A stretch of DNA of 64,000 nucleotides from CALDTK01 sp045110575 (GTDB lineage: Bacteria; Bacteroidota; Bacteroidia; Chitinophagales; Saprospiraceae), in contig JBGCGF010000011.1 in NCBI GenBank assembly GCA_045110575.1, positions 1 through 64,000 on the forward strand, given 5' to 3'. The notes beneath the pieces are model-generated. The model saw only the letters and a list, made by a program, of their open reading frames with translations. It was not told the DNA's origin and ran no database searches. Position numbers and translations under genes: made by a program. This document shows positions 33,526 through 42,162 of the stretch, one piece after another (the stretch's first letter is position 1; each line of letters opens with the position of its first letter).

Positions 33526-34898
33526 GCTCGCTGAAATAACCGTGAACTAAGAAAAAGGATGAACGAGAGTGCCGTCCCAATAAGTGTTGCACCTAACAAA
33601 CCGGCGTATTTGCCGTCGCCAATACACAAGTATTCGGGGATACCGATGATCGCGTAGTGAAGTCCAACAAACAAGCCTGCTCCTACCGAAAGCACAAATG
33701 CCCACTTCGGGACTTTCATGTTCCAAAACAGGAAGACCGGCGCCAAACCGACCACCATCAATCCACTGATCGTCGTTGCTGAAAGTACTTCAGGAGCGAA
33801 GAAAACGGGGATGGTGCCGAGTATAGCTAGGGCAATCATGGCGATGCGCCCAAACTTGATGCTTGATGTTTTTTGATCGTCGCTGTTGCCGATGCTGAGG
33901 TCTTTCACCAAAAGCTTCGACCAACTGCTAAACGTGCTGTCTAATGTACTTGCCGCTGAGGTCACCATGATGAGGTTGACGACGAGTAAAGCAATCGTTC
34001 CGAGCGAGCGGGAGACTTCCACGGCCGCTTGTCCTTCCATGCCCGCAGCTTTCGCGAAAACCCCAACTAGGGAGAAGAGAATTATACAGAGGCCACCGAG
34101 GGGAATGGCCCAGTAGAAGGCCTTCTTTGTGGTCTTAGGATCACTGATGAAGCCACGGTCGGTCATGACCGGATCGTGGAAAGGGTAGGAGAGTGACTGA
34201 AGGATTGCGACGAGTAGTAAGTCAACTCCGCCTGCTAACGTCCATGACCCCAGAGGCGCCGCATTTGCTGCCGAAGCAGCTTGCACGCTCGTTACTCCAT
34301 CGCCGCCGATCATGCCGAGTAGTACAACGAGTAGCACTCCAAAGAGTACCATCTGCACCACATCGGTCAAAATGCTGGAACTCATGCCGCCCTTTAGCGC
34401 ATAGGCCAGTGTAAGTGCCGTAAAGACGACCACCGCCATGAGGTAGGGCGTCGAGCCGTAGTCGCCGAAATAGCTTCCGATGACCATGGTGTTACTCCAG
34501 ATCTCATTGAAGAGGCGAAAGGCAATGAGTACCGAAAAGAGCATCAACGCCGAGCGTCCGTGCTTCTTCGCGAGGAAGTCATGAATGCTCTTGAAGCCAC
34601 CCTTCACACGCAAGTCTACCAAGACCTTACCCGCCACTCCAAAGCTGAGGTAGTAGGCAGCATATGCTACGCCACCGACCAGGCCGAAGGCGAGTCCAAG
34701 GTTGGCCGCGTTAGTCAACGACTTCGCAAACAACCAACTGATGACCAGCGACGCGAGCAACAACCAGAAGCCCGGCTGTTGGTCTTGCTGGCGACCTTCA
34801 TAGAACGCCTCAGATGTCCGCGCACGAGGCACCCACCACAGTAGCGCGAGGCTGCTGCCGATGACTAAAAGCCATTGTAGGAGGGTGGTTGTGGGCAT
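33522..34898 (-). CDS. Sodium:solute symporter (SSS family)
   Basis: This 458-residue inner-membrane transporter has about 12-13 hydrophobic helices. SSS-type segments include FWLLLASLVISWLFAKSL, ALTLAYALKGGMSSSILTDVVQ (the GGxxAVxxTDxxQ-like signature) and TSAASTLDSTFSSWSKLLVKDL near the middle. The family uses the sodium gradient to import sugars, nucleosides, vitamins or sialic acid. It sits between SusD and the phosphoesterase fusion, overlapping the latter by 4 bases, so it probably carries the substrate from the periplasm after SusCD import. The substrate is unknown; a sugar-like or arsenosugar-like compound is inferred from context only. Confidence 0.88.
   Translation of the reverse strand: MPTTTLLQWLLVIGSSLALLWWVPRARTSEAFYEGRQQDQQPGFWLLLASLVISWLFAKSLTNAANLGLAFGLVGGVAYAAYYLSFGVAGKVLVDLRVKGGFKSIHDFLAKKHGRSALMLFSVLIAFRLFNEIWSNTMVIGSYFGDYGSTPYLMAVVVFTALTLAYALKGGMSSSILTDVVQMVLFGVLLVVLLGMIGGDGVTSVQAASAANAAPLGSWTLAGGVDLLLVAILQSLSYPFHDPVMTDRGFISDPKTTKKAFYWAIPLGGLCIILFSLVGVFAKAAGMEGQAAVEVSRSLGTIALLVVNLIMVTSAASTLDSTFSSWSKLLVKDLSIGNSDDQKTSSIKFGRIAMIALAILGTIPVFFAPEVLSATTISGLMVVGLAPVFLFWNMKVPKWAFVLSVGAGLFVGLHYAIIGIPEYLCIGDGKYAGLLGATLIGTALSFILFLSSRLFQRA
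34048..34061 (+). repeat. Iterated 14-mer, one-mismatch variant (GCTTTCGCGAAAAC)
   Basis: Lies in the symporter gene. It shares the central CGCG form with the copy at 18183, halfway to the palindrome GCTTTCGCGAAAGC. Confidence 0.6.
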
Positions 34899-34976
34899 TT
34901 GAGAAGTTGAAAGTGGGTCCTGCCGATCTACAGATCGGCAGGACAGAGATCGGCAGGACCTAGCTAGCAGCGCTAG

Positions 34977-36404
34977 CTACAAGGCCCACCAAGTTTTTAC
35001 GTTAGGAGAGTTCTCGCCGCCAATGCGTTGCACTGCAGCATTAAAAGCAGCCTCATTGAGAGCTTGCTCAGTGGTAGGGTATGGGAATCGGACAGGAATC
35101 AATCCACCGTTGAGACTAGATACCGGCGCCAAGAATTCAGGGAATCCGGTGCGGCGCCATTCGATCCAACCTTCGTAGCCATTGCCAATACTGGCGAGCC
35201 AACGTTGGGTAGCAACCTGAGAGAGGTCATCGTACTCAACTCCTGGACGAGTGAGGTAATCTGCTGGGAGTTCTGTGTCCCAATACGCGAATGCTTGAGT
35301 GATTCCAGTCTCGTAAAGTGTCTTCGGATCATCGAAAATGAGCCCGATGCTAGCAGCTTCCGCCAAAACAAAATGCGTCTCCCATGAAGTCATGAAGTTG
35401 GCCTTGAGCGCGGTTGAGTTTTCACGCCACACAAGTCCTGGAACGGTAGGGTTTGAAACCAACGAGCCTTCTGCTAGTCCGTTTCGCTCGCCAGAATATG
35501 CGCCATTAGCATTTGCTCTAAACCAAAGTTCTTGGCGAGGGTCATTAAAGGCATCAAGCGTCGTGTCGATCGTTGACGACATCAGGTAATTCGTAAAATC
35601 ACCTGAGCGTGCACGTGCCATTCGAAAATCGTTGGGCGCACTGTTGAATTGGTACACTGCATCCTCACTTGCTTCTGTGATGAAACGGCCATCTACAGAG
35701 ACGATGTTAAAGAACTCGATCGAAGCCGAATTATACGGTCCTGATGCACGCACCAAGTAGCGCATGCTAAGTGAATTGGCAAAACGAATCCAAGCGTCTA
35801 AGTCTCCGCTGTATAGTTCATCGCCGTTGAGTTGGGCAGCGCCTGTGTAAGCGTCCATCACCTCTACGGCAAGCTTTAAGTTGGCAAGAATGCCGTCAGC
35901 TCCAGTGTAGATGTCTTCTTGAAGATCGTACGACGGATTGACGATTCCATTAGCTCCTTGCGCAGCTTCCGTGTACGGTACATCGCCAAAGATGTCGGTG
36001 ATGTTAGCTGCGATAAGTGACTTGAGGACAAGCGCCGGACCTTCATACACCGCAAGTGAAGCATCGCTGCGACTCTTGTCAAGTACGAGCTGAATGTCGC
36101 GCAGGTTGGTGTAGAGCAGTGGCCAAGGATTACCGCCAAACTGAGGCGCTAGTAGGTTGCCGCGATCAAACGCATTGAAGCCCGGATCTGCTGAAAAGTA
36201 TTGACCGAGATTCGAGCCCCCCGTGAATCCTTCATAGCTCATGCCGTCGGCGTAGTCAAAAATGACCTGACGCAGGAGAAGCTCCGGTTGCACATCTACA
36301 GGTGCATTTGGGTTGGTGTTGAGTTCCGTGAAATCCTTGGTACATCCCGCAAACAGAAGTGCGGAAAGCAAAGCCAAGATCGAGTAGTTCGTTAGGTACT
36401 TCAT
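34977..36404 (-). CDS. SusD/RagB-like outer membrane lipoprotein
   Basis: This 475-residue surface lipoprotein has a signal ending LLFAGC (Cys about 20) followed by the SusD-like_2 start DFTELNTNPNAPVDVQPELL. Internal helical repeats typical of the family include PLLYTNLRDIQLVLDKSR and VLKSLIAANITDIFGDVPY, and the protein ends with IGGENSPNVKTWW. It binds the nutrient above its SusC pore. It starts 5 bases after the SusC stop, so the pair is one transcript, with the symporter gene 78 bases further on. This SusD-like_2 type is common in loci for non-starch or small-molecule substrates. One-mismatch 14-mer at 35356. Confidence 0.94.
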   Translation of the reverse strand: MKYLTNYSILALLSALLFAGCTKDFTELNTNPNAPVDVQPELLLRQVIFDYADGMSYEGFTGGSNLGQYFSADPGFNAFDRGNLLAPQFGGNPWPLLYTNLRDIQLVLDKSRSDASLAVYEGPALVLKSLIAANITDIFGDVPYTEAAQGANGIVNPSYDLQEDIYTGADGILANLKLAVEVMDAYTGAAQLNGDELYSGDLDAWIRFANSLSMRYLVRASGPYNSASIEFFNIVSVDGRFITEASEDAVYQFNSAPNDFRMARARSGDFTNYLMSSTIDTTLDAFNDPRQELWFRANANGAYSGERNGLAEGSLVSNPTVPGLVWRENSTALKANFMTSWETHFVLAEAASIGLIFDDPKTLYETGITQAFAYWDTELPADYLTRPGVEYDDLSQVATQRWLASIGNGYEGWIEWRRTGFPEFLAPVSSLNGGLIPVRFPYPTTEQALNEAAFNAAVQRIGGENSPNVKTWWAL

Positions 36405-36409
36405 CGTGA

Positions 36410-39400
36410 TTAAAACTTAGCGTTGATAGAAAAGCCGATGCTGCGTGGCGTCGGGTAACTCATGTCTTCTACTCCGCGAACGAAGCGATCTCCTTGTACA
36501 GCAAACTGCTCTGGATCAAAGTGCTTTATCCCAGGCGACCATGCCGCGAGGTTGCGACCGATAAGGGCGAACTCGAAGTTGTTGAGCCAGTTGATGTTCG
36601 TCGCATCAAGGCTATACCCAAGGCGCATTTCACGAAGCTTTACGAACGTCGCATCAAGTGTATTGTGCTCTTCGTGCTCGCGGTTGTAGTACTGGATGTA
36701 GTAATCCTGAGGTGTGATTGCAGTGGTATTCTCGACATACACAGGTGACTCTTCCGTTCCAGTATTGACGACGCCAGGAATCGTGATCCCTTCTTCAGGG
36801 CGATAAGATGATTCGTCAAGCTGTCCTGAGTAGCCACCGAGCGCTTGCGTACGACTTACCAGTTCGCCGCCTTGACGCCAATCAACTAGGAAGCCTAAGC
36901 TGAAACGATCGTAGCGAAACGTATTGCTCATGCCGACCTGAAAATCAGGTGTGTAGTTGCCCAGCTTGCGAAGGGTGTTGTCCGCAATGAACTTGCCATC
37001 TGCACTGACGACGTACTGGCCTTCGGCATTGCGGAGATAGCCTGTGCCGTACATGTCGCCAATTTTGCTGCCTTCTTCAGCGATATAAAAGACGGTTTGT
37101 CCTGGGCTAGAGTAAACACGCGCATACGCAATCGTAGTACGATCTACACCGTCAGGTAGGCTTACAACAGTTGCTTGTGCCTTCGTGAAGTTGATGCGAC
37201 CATCGTAGCTGAGCGGGCCAAGCTTGAGGCCTCGCATGGTAACAACCGCTTCAATACCTGTAGCTCTTACTGCACCGCCATTCACGACTCTACTCTCATA
37301 GCCAGAGCTGATCGGTGTCGGCAAGTTGAGGATTTGATCCTCGTTGAGTTGTGTGTATGCTGTGAAGTCTAAGCCAAACTTGTCATCCAAAAAGCGAATG
37401 TCGATACCGCCCTCATAGGCAGTCGATCGCTCAGGACGAAGTCCGTTGGCAGGAAGCTGCAGTTGATCGGTATACGTTGGGTTGCCACCTACAGGTGTGC
37501 TCGCCAAGAAGGTGCCTGCCGTTCGGTATGGATCGGTATCGCTTCCCACTTGGGCAGCACTTCCGCGCAATTGTAAGAAGCTGATCGGTCCGCCGGTAAG
37601 GTCGAAGGTTTTAGAAGCAATCCAGCTACCACTCACGCTAGGGTAGAAGAAGCTCGTATTGTCTGCAGATTCAGGCGTTGCTAAACTGCTCGACCAGTCG
37701 TTGCGACCAGAAATGTCCACGAAGATTTGATCGCGCCAGCCCAGACTTGCTAGACCGTAAACGCTATTAATGCGACGCTCAGTAAGCTGGCCGAAAGTGA
37801 TGAGCGGAACTGCCGCATTGCTGAGGCGATAGATTCCAGGAGCACTCAAGGCTTCTGCTTGTACTTGCTGAAATTCAGCTCGCTGGTCGAGGCGGTTGCC
37901 ACCTACTGAAGCACTGAAAGAAATGCCTCCAAATTGATCCGTGTAGGTGAGGAGAGCATCTGTATTCCGCTCAGTGAAGTTGACGGCATTCTCTGCGTAA
38001 GCACCACTTTGCCAGCGATTGCTTGAGAAGGCGCGACGGAACTGACGATCTTCGTCGCTGTTGTCAATGCCTGTGCGAGCTCGGAAGGCTAGCTTTTCAG
38101 AAATGTCATACGTCGCAGCTACATAGCCGAAGAGGCGATCGCGTGTAAACGAGTTGCGATTCTCATTCAGAATGAAAAACGGGTTGTCGAAAAAGCTCGT
38201 GTTGAAGTTGAACTGCTGAATTCCTTCTTGACCCGGTTGCCAGTAATCACGCAGGCTCTCTAGGTTGGTCGACCGACCTAGCCACGCCACGAGGGAGTAG
38301 TTGAGGTTTTCAGATCCGTATCCACTTGCAGGACGGTTGTCACTGCGCGTATTGACGTAGGTAAGGCCAGTGCTTACGGTGAGTTTGTCTGTTGGCGTAA
38401 AGTTGAGTCGAGCAGCTACGTTGTTTCGCTCAAGGTTTACGCCGGGTATATAACTGTCCGAGCGCATGTCAGTAAAGCTGATCCGGTAGTCGCCGCCACT
38501 GAATCCTTGACTGAGTGCAATGTTGTTTTGTGTCGTTACGCCCGTCTCGTATAGATCGGCGACGTTGTTTGGATTCGAGTTAAAGGGTGTCGCTGTGATG
38601 CTTTCTCCGTTATATAACTGTGAGTCTGCTCCTCGGACGGTTGTTCCGTCAGCCAGCTGTACAGGTGAGTCGAACTGTGGGAGTAAAGTTCCTTGGTCGA
38701 GCTTCGGACCGTAACTAAAAGTGATGTTATCGTTGATTCCTCCACCTGCGCCATCTACATAGGAGAAGACTCCGTTCGTTCCTTGGCCGTATTCATTTTG
38801 AAACGATGGCAGTCTGAACGGACGCTCAAACATCGTTTGGGTGTTCACTTCGATACCAAGTCCGCGGCTTGCTTTGCCTGGTTTCGTGTTGATGATAATT
38901 ACACCGTTGGCTGCGCGTGTACCGTAAAGGGCTGCAGCTGCTGGACCTTTCAATACCGATACGCTTTCGACATCGAAAGGACTAACCTCTGGGCTTCCTC
39001 CGCCAAAGTCAACTTCCTGAAAGCCTTGCGAACCTTCGTTGGTGATGTTGAGTACAGAGCGGTTGTCGATTGGAATTCCGTCTACGATATAAAGCGGTGT
39101 GTTGCTTCCAAAGCTCGCGTCGCCTCGAATACTCACGAGACTAGTCGAGCCAACCCCAGTCGGCCCTGTCGCGACATTGACGCCCGCGATCTGACCGCTT
39201 AGGTTGTCGAGGAAATTGGTCGAAGGAACGTCTGTGATGTCTCTTGCATCAAGTGTCTCTATCGCATAGCCAAGTTTGGCGTTATCTCTTTTGAGACCGA
39301 GTGCGGTAATGACGACTTCATCGAGGATCTGTAGAGATTCGATATTGAAGTCAACGGTCGTCCGGCCTTCAATCAAACTACAAGACGGCTTGCCGCCAGC

Positions 39401-39613
39401 GTAGCTCACGCACAGTTCTTTCGTACCCGCAGGGACAGTGATTTCGTACGTGCCGTCAATGTCTGTAACGGTACCGATGGTTGTGCGAGGAACAAGCACG
39501 GTAGCGCCAATAAGCGGTTCGGTGCCATCGGTAATGGTGCCGCTAAGCGTTGTTTGGGCAACACAGAAGGTTGCCATTAGGCATAGGCCTAACGCAAGGA
39601 GGAATCTGAACAT
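36410..39613 (-). CDS. SusC/RagA-type TonB-dependent outer membrane receptor
   Basis: The gene encodes 1067 residues: a signal peptide (FLLALGLCLMATFCVAQ), a carboxypeptidase-D-like regulatory domain (GTITDGTEPLIGATVLV, about 25-105), a plug domain with the SusC signature SIRGDASFGSNTPLYIVDGI, and a 22-strand barrel ending PRSIGFSINAKF. It imports oligomers or ligands across the outer membrane with TonB energy, paired with the downstream SusD. No anti-sigma/ECF pair is present. It starts 56 bases after the glycosyltransferase gene and heads the import part of the arsenosugar-type locus. Remarkably for its length, it contains no exact copy of the iterated 14-mer. Confidence 0.96.
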   Translation of the reverse strand: MFRFLLALGLCLMATFCVAQTTLSGTITDGTEPLIGATVLVPRTTIGTVTDIDGTYEITVPAGTKELCVSYAGGKPSCSLIEGRTTVDFNIESLQILDEVVITALGLKRDNAKLGYAIETLDARDITDVPSTNFLDNLSGQIAGVNVATGPTGVGSTSLVSIRGDASFGSNTPLYIVDGIPIDNRSVLNITNEGSQGFQEVDFGGGSPEVSPFDVESVSVLKGPAAAALYGTRAANGVIIINTKPGKASRGLGIEVNTQTMFERPFRLPSFQNEYGQGTNGVFSYVDGAGGGINDNITFSYGPKLDQGTLLPQFDSPVQLADGTTVRGADSQLYNGESITATPFNSNPNNVADLYETGVTTQNNIALSQGFSGGDYRISFTDMRSDSYIPGVNLERNNVAARLNFTPTDKLTVSTGLTYVNTRSDNRPASGYGSENLNYSLVAWLGRSTNLESLRDYWQPGQEGIQQFNFNTSFFDNPFFILNENRNSFTRDRLFGYVAATYDISEKLAFRARTGIDNSDEDRQFRRAFSSNRWQSGAYAENAVNFTERNTDALLTYTDQFGGISFSASVGGNRLDQRAEFQQVQAEALSAPGIYRLSNAAVPLITFGQLTERRINSVYGLASLGWRDQIFVDISGRNDWSSSLATPESADNTSFFYPSVSGSWIASKTFDLTGGPISFLQLRGSAAQVGSDTDPYRTAGTFLASTPVGGNPTYTDQLQLPANGLRPERSTAYEGGIDIRFLDDKFGLDFTAYTQLNEDQILNLPTPISSGYESRVVNGGAVRATGIEAVVTMRGLKLGPLSYDGRINFTKAQATVVSLPDGVDRTTIAYARVYSSPGQTVFYIAEEGSKIGDMYGTGYLRNAEGQYVVSADGKFIADNTLRKLGNYTPDFQVGMSNTFRYDRFSLGFLVDWRQGGELVSRTQALGGYSGQLDESSYRPEEGITIPGVVNTGTEESPVYVENTTAITPQDYYIQYYNREHEEHNTLDATFVKLREMRLGYSLDATNINWLNNFEFALIGRNLAAWSPGIKHFDPEQFAVQGDRFVRGVEDMSYPTPRSIGFSINAKF

Positions 39614-39669
39614 AGAAGGGGGTGACTTAGAAAGTCTAGAGAAGGAAAAGAGGAAGAACTAGAGCGGCC

Positions 39670-40377
39670 TTAAGCTGCTTGGGCCAATTTTCTTGGCGGT
39701 CCTCTGAGGGTTGGGCTTTCGCCAAAACAAGAAACGAGCACAAGGCGAGCGTTTCCGTCGCAAATGCGACGTGAAGATTTTAAAAGAAGTGCTGTCAACG
39801 TTTCGTCGACGGAGCGCTCTGCCAACTTGGCTAGGTCGTGCTGTGAATTGCAATCTGCTCTTGAACTCAGCTCGTAAACGTCGGCTTCGTCACCTTGACA
39901 GAATAGCCCGAGCTCTTCTTTGAGTGCGCACGCGATCCTGCAGGTTTGCCAAGGGAGTTCTGCAAACTGGTTTTGGCGAAAGCTGTCCTTTGAAAGGCCG
40001 ATTAAGAACGATCCTCCACGGAAATCTTTACCGATGGTCGGGCTTCCTGCATCGAGTGCCTTGCGTGCAGACGAAAGGTCAGCTACACTTAACTCCGGGC
40101 TGTCGCCTCCAACGATGATCAATTTATCGAAGCCTTCGGTCCAACAATCGTTGACTGCATTGGCGATTCGGCGTCCAAACGTGTCACCGCGCTGTGTTGC
40201 CTCGGTAGACTTAATTAGCGGTAGCCCAGACATCAAGATGGTCTGTTCAATCCGTTGCTGAAGATGCTCGTGGATTCGAACCGCCGCAGATTTTGATACC
40301 CCAAACGTCTTTACTTCAGCCTCGGCTTGTGCCGATCTGGAGAATAAAAGAACCGCCGTGGAGGATGTATGATTGAT
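39670..40377 (-). CDS. DUF2064/TIGR04282-type glycosyltransferase (arsenosugar cluster)
   Basis: The reading frame encodes a GT-A-like nucleotide-sugar transferase relative: STAVLLFSRSAQAEAEVKTF near the N-terminus, SGLPLIKSTEATQRGDTFGR, then FDKLIIVGGDSPELSVADL (metal/nucleotide Asp) and IGKDFRGGSFLIGLSKDSF. The family occurs with ArsS in arsenosugar gene sets. The conserved N-terminus extends up to codon 40375-40377, yet no ATG, GTG, CTG or TTG exists between the upstream stop (TGA at 40396-40398) and the TTG at 40234-40236. The only in-frame table-11 start is ATC at 40375-40377. I therefore give 40377 as the likely start but it is uncertain. The start at 40236 would remove about 47 family residues. 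Confidence 0.75.
   Translation of the reverse strand: MNHTSSTAVLLFSRSAQAEAEVKTFGVSKSAAVRIHEHLQQRIEQTILMSGLPLIKSTEATQRGDTFGRRIANAVNDCWTEGFDKLIIVGGDSPELSVADLSSARKALDAGSPTIGKDFRGGSFLIGLSKDSFRQNQFAELPWQTCRIACALKEELGLFCQGDEADVYELSSRADCNSQHDLAKLAERSVDETLTALLLKSSRRICDGNARLVLVSCFGESPTLRGPPRKLAQAA
39715..39728 (+). repeat. Iterated 14-mer, copy 9
   Basis: Exact copy near the 3' end of the glycosyltransferase gene, read on the coding strand as FGES. Confidence 0.9.
39970..39983 (-). repeat. Iterated 14-mer, copy 10
   Basis: Exact copy in the glycosyltransferase gene. It is the only one read as FRQN. Confidence 0.9.
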
Positions 40378-40499
40378 AGCGCTAAGGTGTAGGTTTCAAT
40401 TGAATTGTATAGCCTGTACGTGTCATTTGACGCAAATGGTTGCGAAGGGAACATCAATTTGATCACTCAAGTTTCCATTCAAAACAAAAAACCGGTCTA

Positions 40500-40507
40500 T
40501 ACCTTTG
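40500..40507 (+). promoter_or_regulatory. Possible Bacteroidota -7 box upstream of hisB
   Basis: TACCTTTG fits the Bacteroidota -7 consensus TAnnTTTG and ends 6 bases before the hisB ATG (40514), which would give an almost leaderless transcript. I see no good -33 TTTG element, so the call is weak. Confidence 0.3.
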
Positions 40508-40513
40508 CTCTAC

Positions 40514-41638
40514 ATGCAGCAAGTCCTTTTCATAGACCGTGATGGTACGTTAGCGCTCGAACCTGATGATCAGCAACTCGACGCTCCAGAAAAACTGGTC
40601 TTTTACCCAGAGGTGATGCGCTACTTAGGGCGGATTGCAAGGGAGACGAACTACCGTCTCGTTATGGTAACTAATCAAGATGGGCTGGGTACAGATAGCT
40701 TCCCAGAAACGACTTTTTGGCCAACGCACGAGCTGATGCTGCGCGCCTTGGCTGGAGAAGGAATTGAGTTCGACGAAGTGATCATAGATCGCACCTTCGC
40801 CAGGGATAACAAGCCGACCCGCAAGCCGGGAACTGCGTTGTTGACGCATTATATGGAGGGGGATTACGATTTGGCCAACAGCTTTGTGCTCGGCGATCGT
40901 CTCACAGACATGAAGCTTGCAGCGAACCTTAACGCACAAGGGATTTTAATCGGATACAGTGGTTTAGGAGATGAAGAACTCGCGCAAGAGACCGTAGGTC
41001 TACCTATTGCGTTGAAGACGCAGTCTTGGTCAGAGATTCATGGGTTTTTGCGAAAGCAGCAACGCACAACATCTCACCGACGAACTACCAAGGAGACCGA
41101 CATTTCAATCCGTCTTGATCTGGATGGAGAAGGCCGCGGTGAGATTTCTACTGGCTTAAACTTCTTCGATCACATGCTCGATCAGATCGCCCGTCACGGT
41201 GATATCGATTTGGAGCTTACGGCCAAAGGAGACCTGCACATCGATGAGCATCACACGATTGAGGATACCGGGCTGGCTCTTGGAGAAGCTTTCGCCAAAA
41301 CATTGGGTGACAAGCGTGGCCTAATGCGCTATGGCTTTGCCCTCCCAATGGACGATGCCGAAGCGCAAGTCAGCGTTGACTTTGGCGGCAGACCTTGGAT
41401 GGTTTGGGATGCTGATTTCAAGCGTGAAAAAGTAGGCGATATGCCGACGGAGATGTTCAGTCACTTCTTTAAGAGTTTCTCTGACGCGGCGAAGTGCAAC
41501 CTCAACGTTCGCTGCACTGGTGACAATGAGCACCATAAGATCGAGGCCATCTTTAAGGCGTTCGCGAAGGCGGTGCGTATGGCGGTACGCATGGATTTGG
41601 ACAAAGAAGGGTTGCCGACGACGAAGGGAGTGGTGTAG
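40514..41638 (+). CDS. hisB: Bifunctional histidinol-phosphatase/imidazoleglycerol-phosphate dehydratase
   Basis: This is about 374 residues from ATG 40514 (MQQVLFIDRDGTLALEPDDQ). The N-terminal HAD-type phosphatase shows FIDRDGTLA, VMVTNQDGLGT, and KPGTALL...VLGDRLTDMKLA. The C-terminal dehydratase has LNFFDHMLDQIARHG, DEHHTIEDTGLALGEA and NEHHKIEAIFKAFAKAV, whose His residues bind Mn. It catalyses two steps of histidine biosynthesis in the cytoplasm. No other his gene is in the window, so it is split from the pathway operon or that operon is elsewhere. An exact 14-mer at 41288 falls inside the sequence EAFAKT after the dehydratase His motif. Confidence 0.96.
   Translation: MQQVLFIDRDGTLALEPDDQQLDAPEKLVFYPEVMRYLGRIARETNYRLVMVTNQDGLGTDSFPETTFWPTHELMLRALAGEGIEFDEVIIDRTFARDNKPTRKPGTALLTHYMEGDYDLANSFVLGDRLTDMKLAANLNAQGILIGYSGLGDEELAQETVGLPIALKTQSWSEIHGFLRKQQRTTSHRRTTKETDISIRLDLDGEGRGEISTGLNFFDHMLDQIARHGDIDLELTAKGDLHIDEHHTIEDTGLALGEAFAKTLGDKRGLMRYGFALPMDDAEAQVSVDFGGRPWMVWDADFKREKVGDMPTEMFSHFFKSFSDAAKCNLNVRCTGDNEHHKIEAIFKAFAKAVRMAVRMDLDKEGLPTTKGVV
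41288..41301 (+). repeat. Iterated 14-mer, copy 11
   Basis: Exact copy in hisB, read as AFAKT. The family tolerates other residues here, so the DNA sequence is probably not fixed by the protein. Confidence 0.85.
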
Positions 41639-41940
41639 GACTGAACCGTAAGATCTGTTGTATCACTGAAGTTTGACGTTAACCTTTTTGTATTCCATTT
41701 GATCTGACGCTTCGAAGTTGTGCGAAGCAGGCTGGCGCGGCAATCTGATTTTCTCTACCTTACATCTGTTAGCACTATCATACGACCGAAGTTGATGAAT
41801 AGCACCTCAGTCCACCTCTATCTTGGTGATATGACGGTTCTTTGCTTGTTCAAGCAGCAGATCAACTTCTCTATGCGTTATCTTAATACTTGGCTGACTA
41901 TCAGCCTGTTTTAGCGCAGGAAACTTAAAAATTCTTTGTT
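41639..41940. repeat. Intergenic region with a degenerate R1 element
   Basis: A shortened R1-like pair, GAACCGTAAGATC (41643-41655) and GATCTGACGCTTC (41701-41713), 71 bases overall, is followed by a lone right-end-like GATATGACGGTTC (41828-41840). The stretch before the small peptide gene is AT-rich and should contain its promoter; no box is certain. Confidence 0.55.
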
Positions 41941-42153
41941 ATGCAACTTCCAAAAGCAATCCTTAAAGCAACTTTAGCTGGCCTAGCGATGACGCTTACA
42001 GTGGCTTGTGATAAAGAGCCCCTGCAAGAGTTTACAGATACGTGCGATGAAACCTGTGCAGAGGAAGGTATTTGCACCGATCCCATAAACCACAGCCTCA
42101 AGGGCAAGACAGACGACGAGCCGTACTACTGCCCTCCGTGTGGCATGGGCTAA
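41941..42153 (+). CDS. Small exported Cys-rich peptide, candidate MNIO substrate
   Basis: This 70-residue product has a hydrophobic signal segment (AILKATLAGLAMTLTVAC) with a Cys at the lipobox-like position, then an acidic, Cys-rich mature part: DTCDETCAEEGIC, and a C-terminal YYCPPCGMG. It contains six Cys in all and no recognised family. The MNIO gene begins 9 bases after its stop, so the two are one operon and translation is probably coupled. MNIO enzymes modify Cys residues of such peptides, often near the C-terminus, so this is a good candidate substrate. It could instead be a small lipoprotein whose Cys bind a metal. The final CPPC is the most likely modified site (inference). Confidence 0.7.
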   Translation: MQLPKAILKATLAGLAMTLTVACDKEPLQEFTDTCDETCAEEGICTDPINHSLKGKTDDEPYYCPPCGMG

Positions 42154-42162
42154 ATTCGCTTC

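Noticed and set aside
40262..40285. T-loop-like GGTTCGAATCC on the minus strand, suggesting a tRNA
   Set aside because: The flanking stems do not pair, no anticodon or acceptor arm can be drawn, and the bases are codons of the glycosyltransferase N-terminus.
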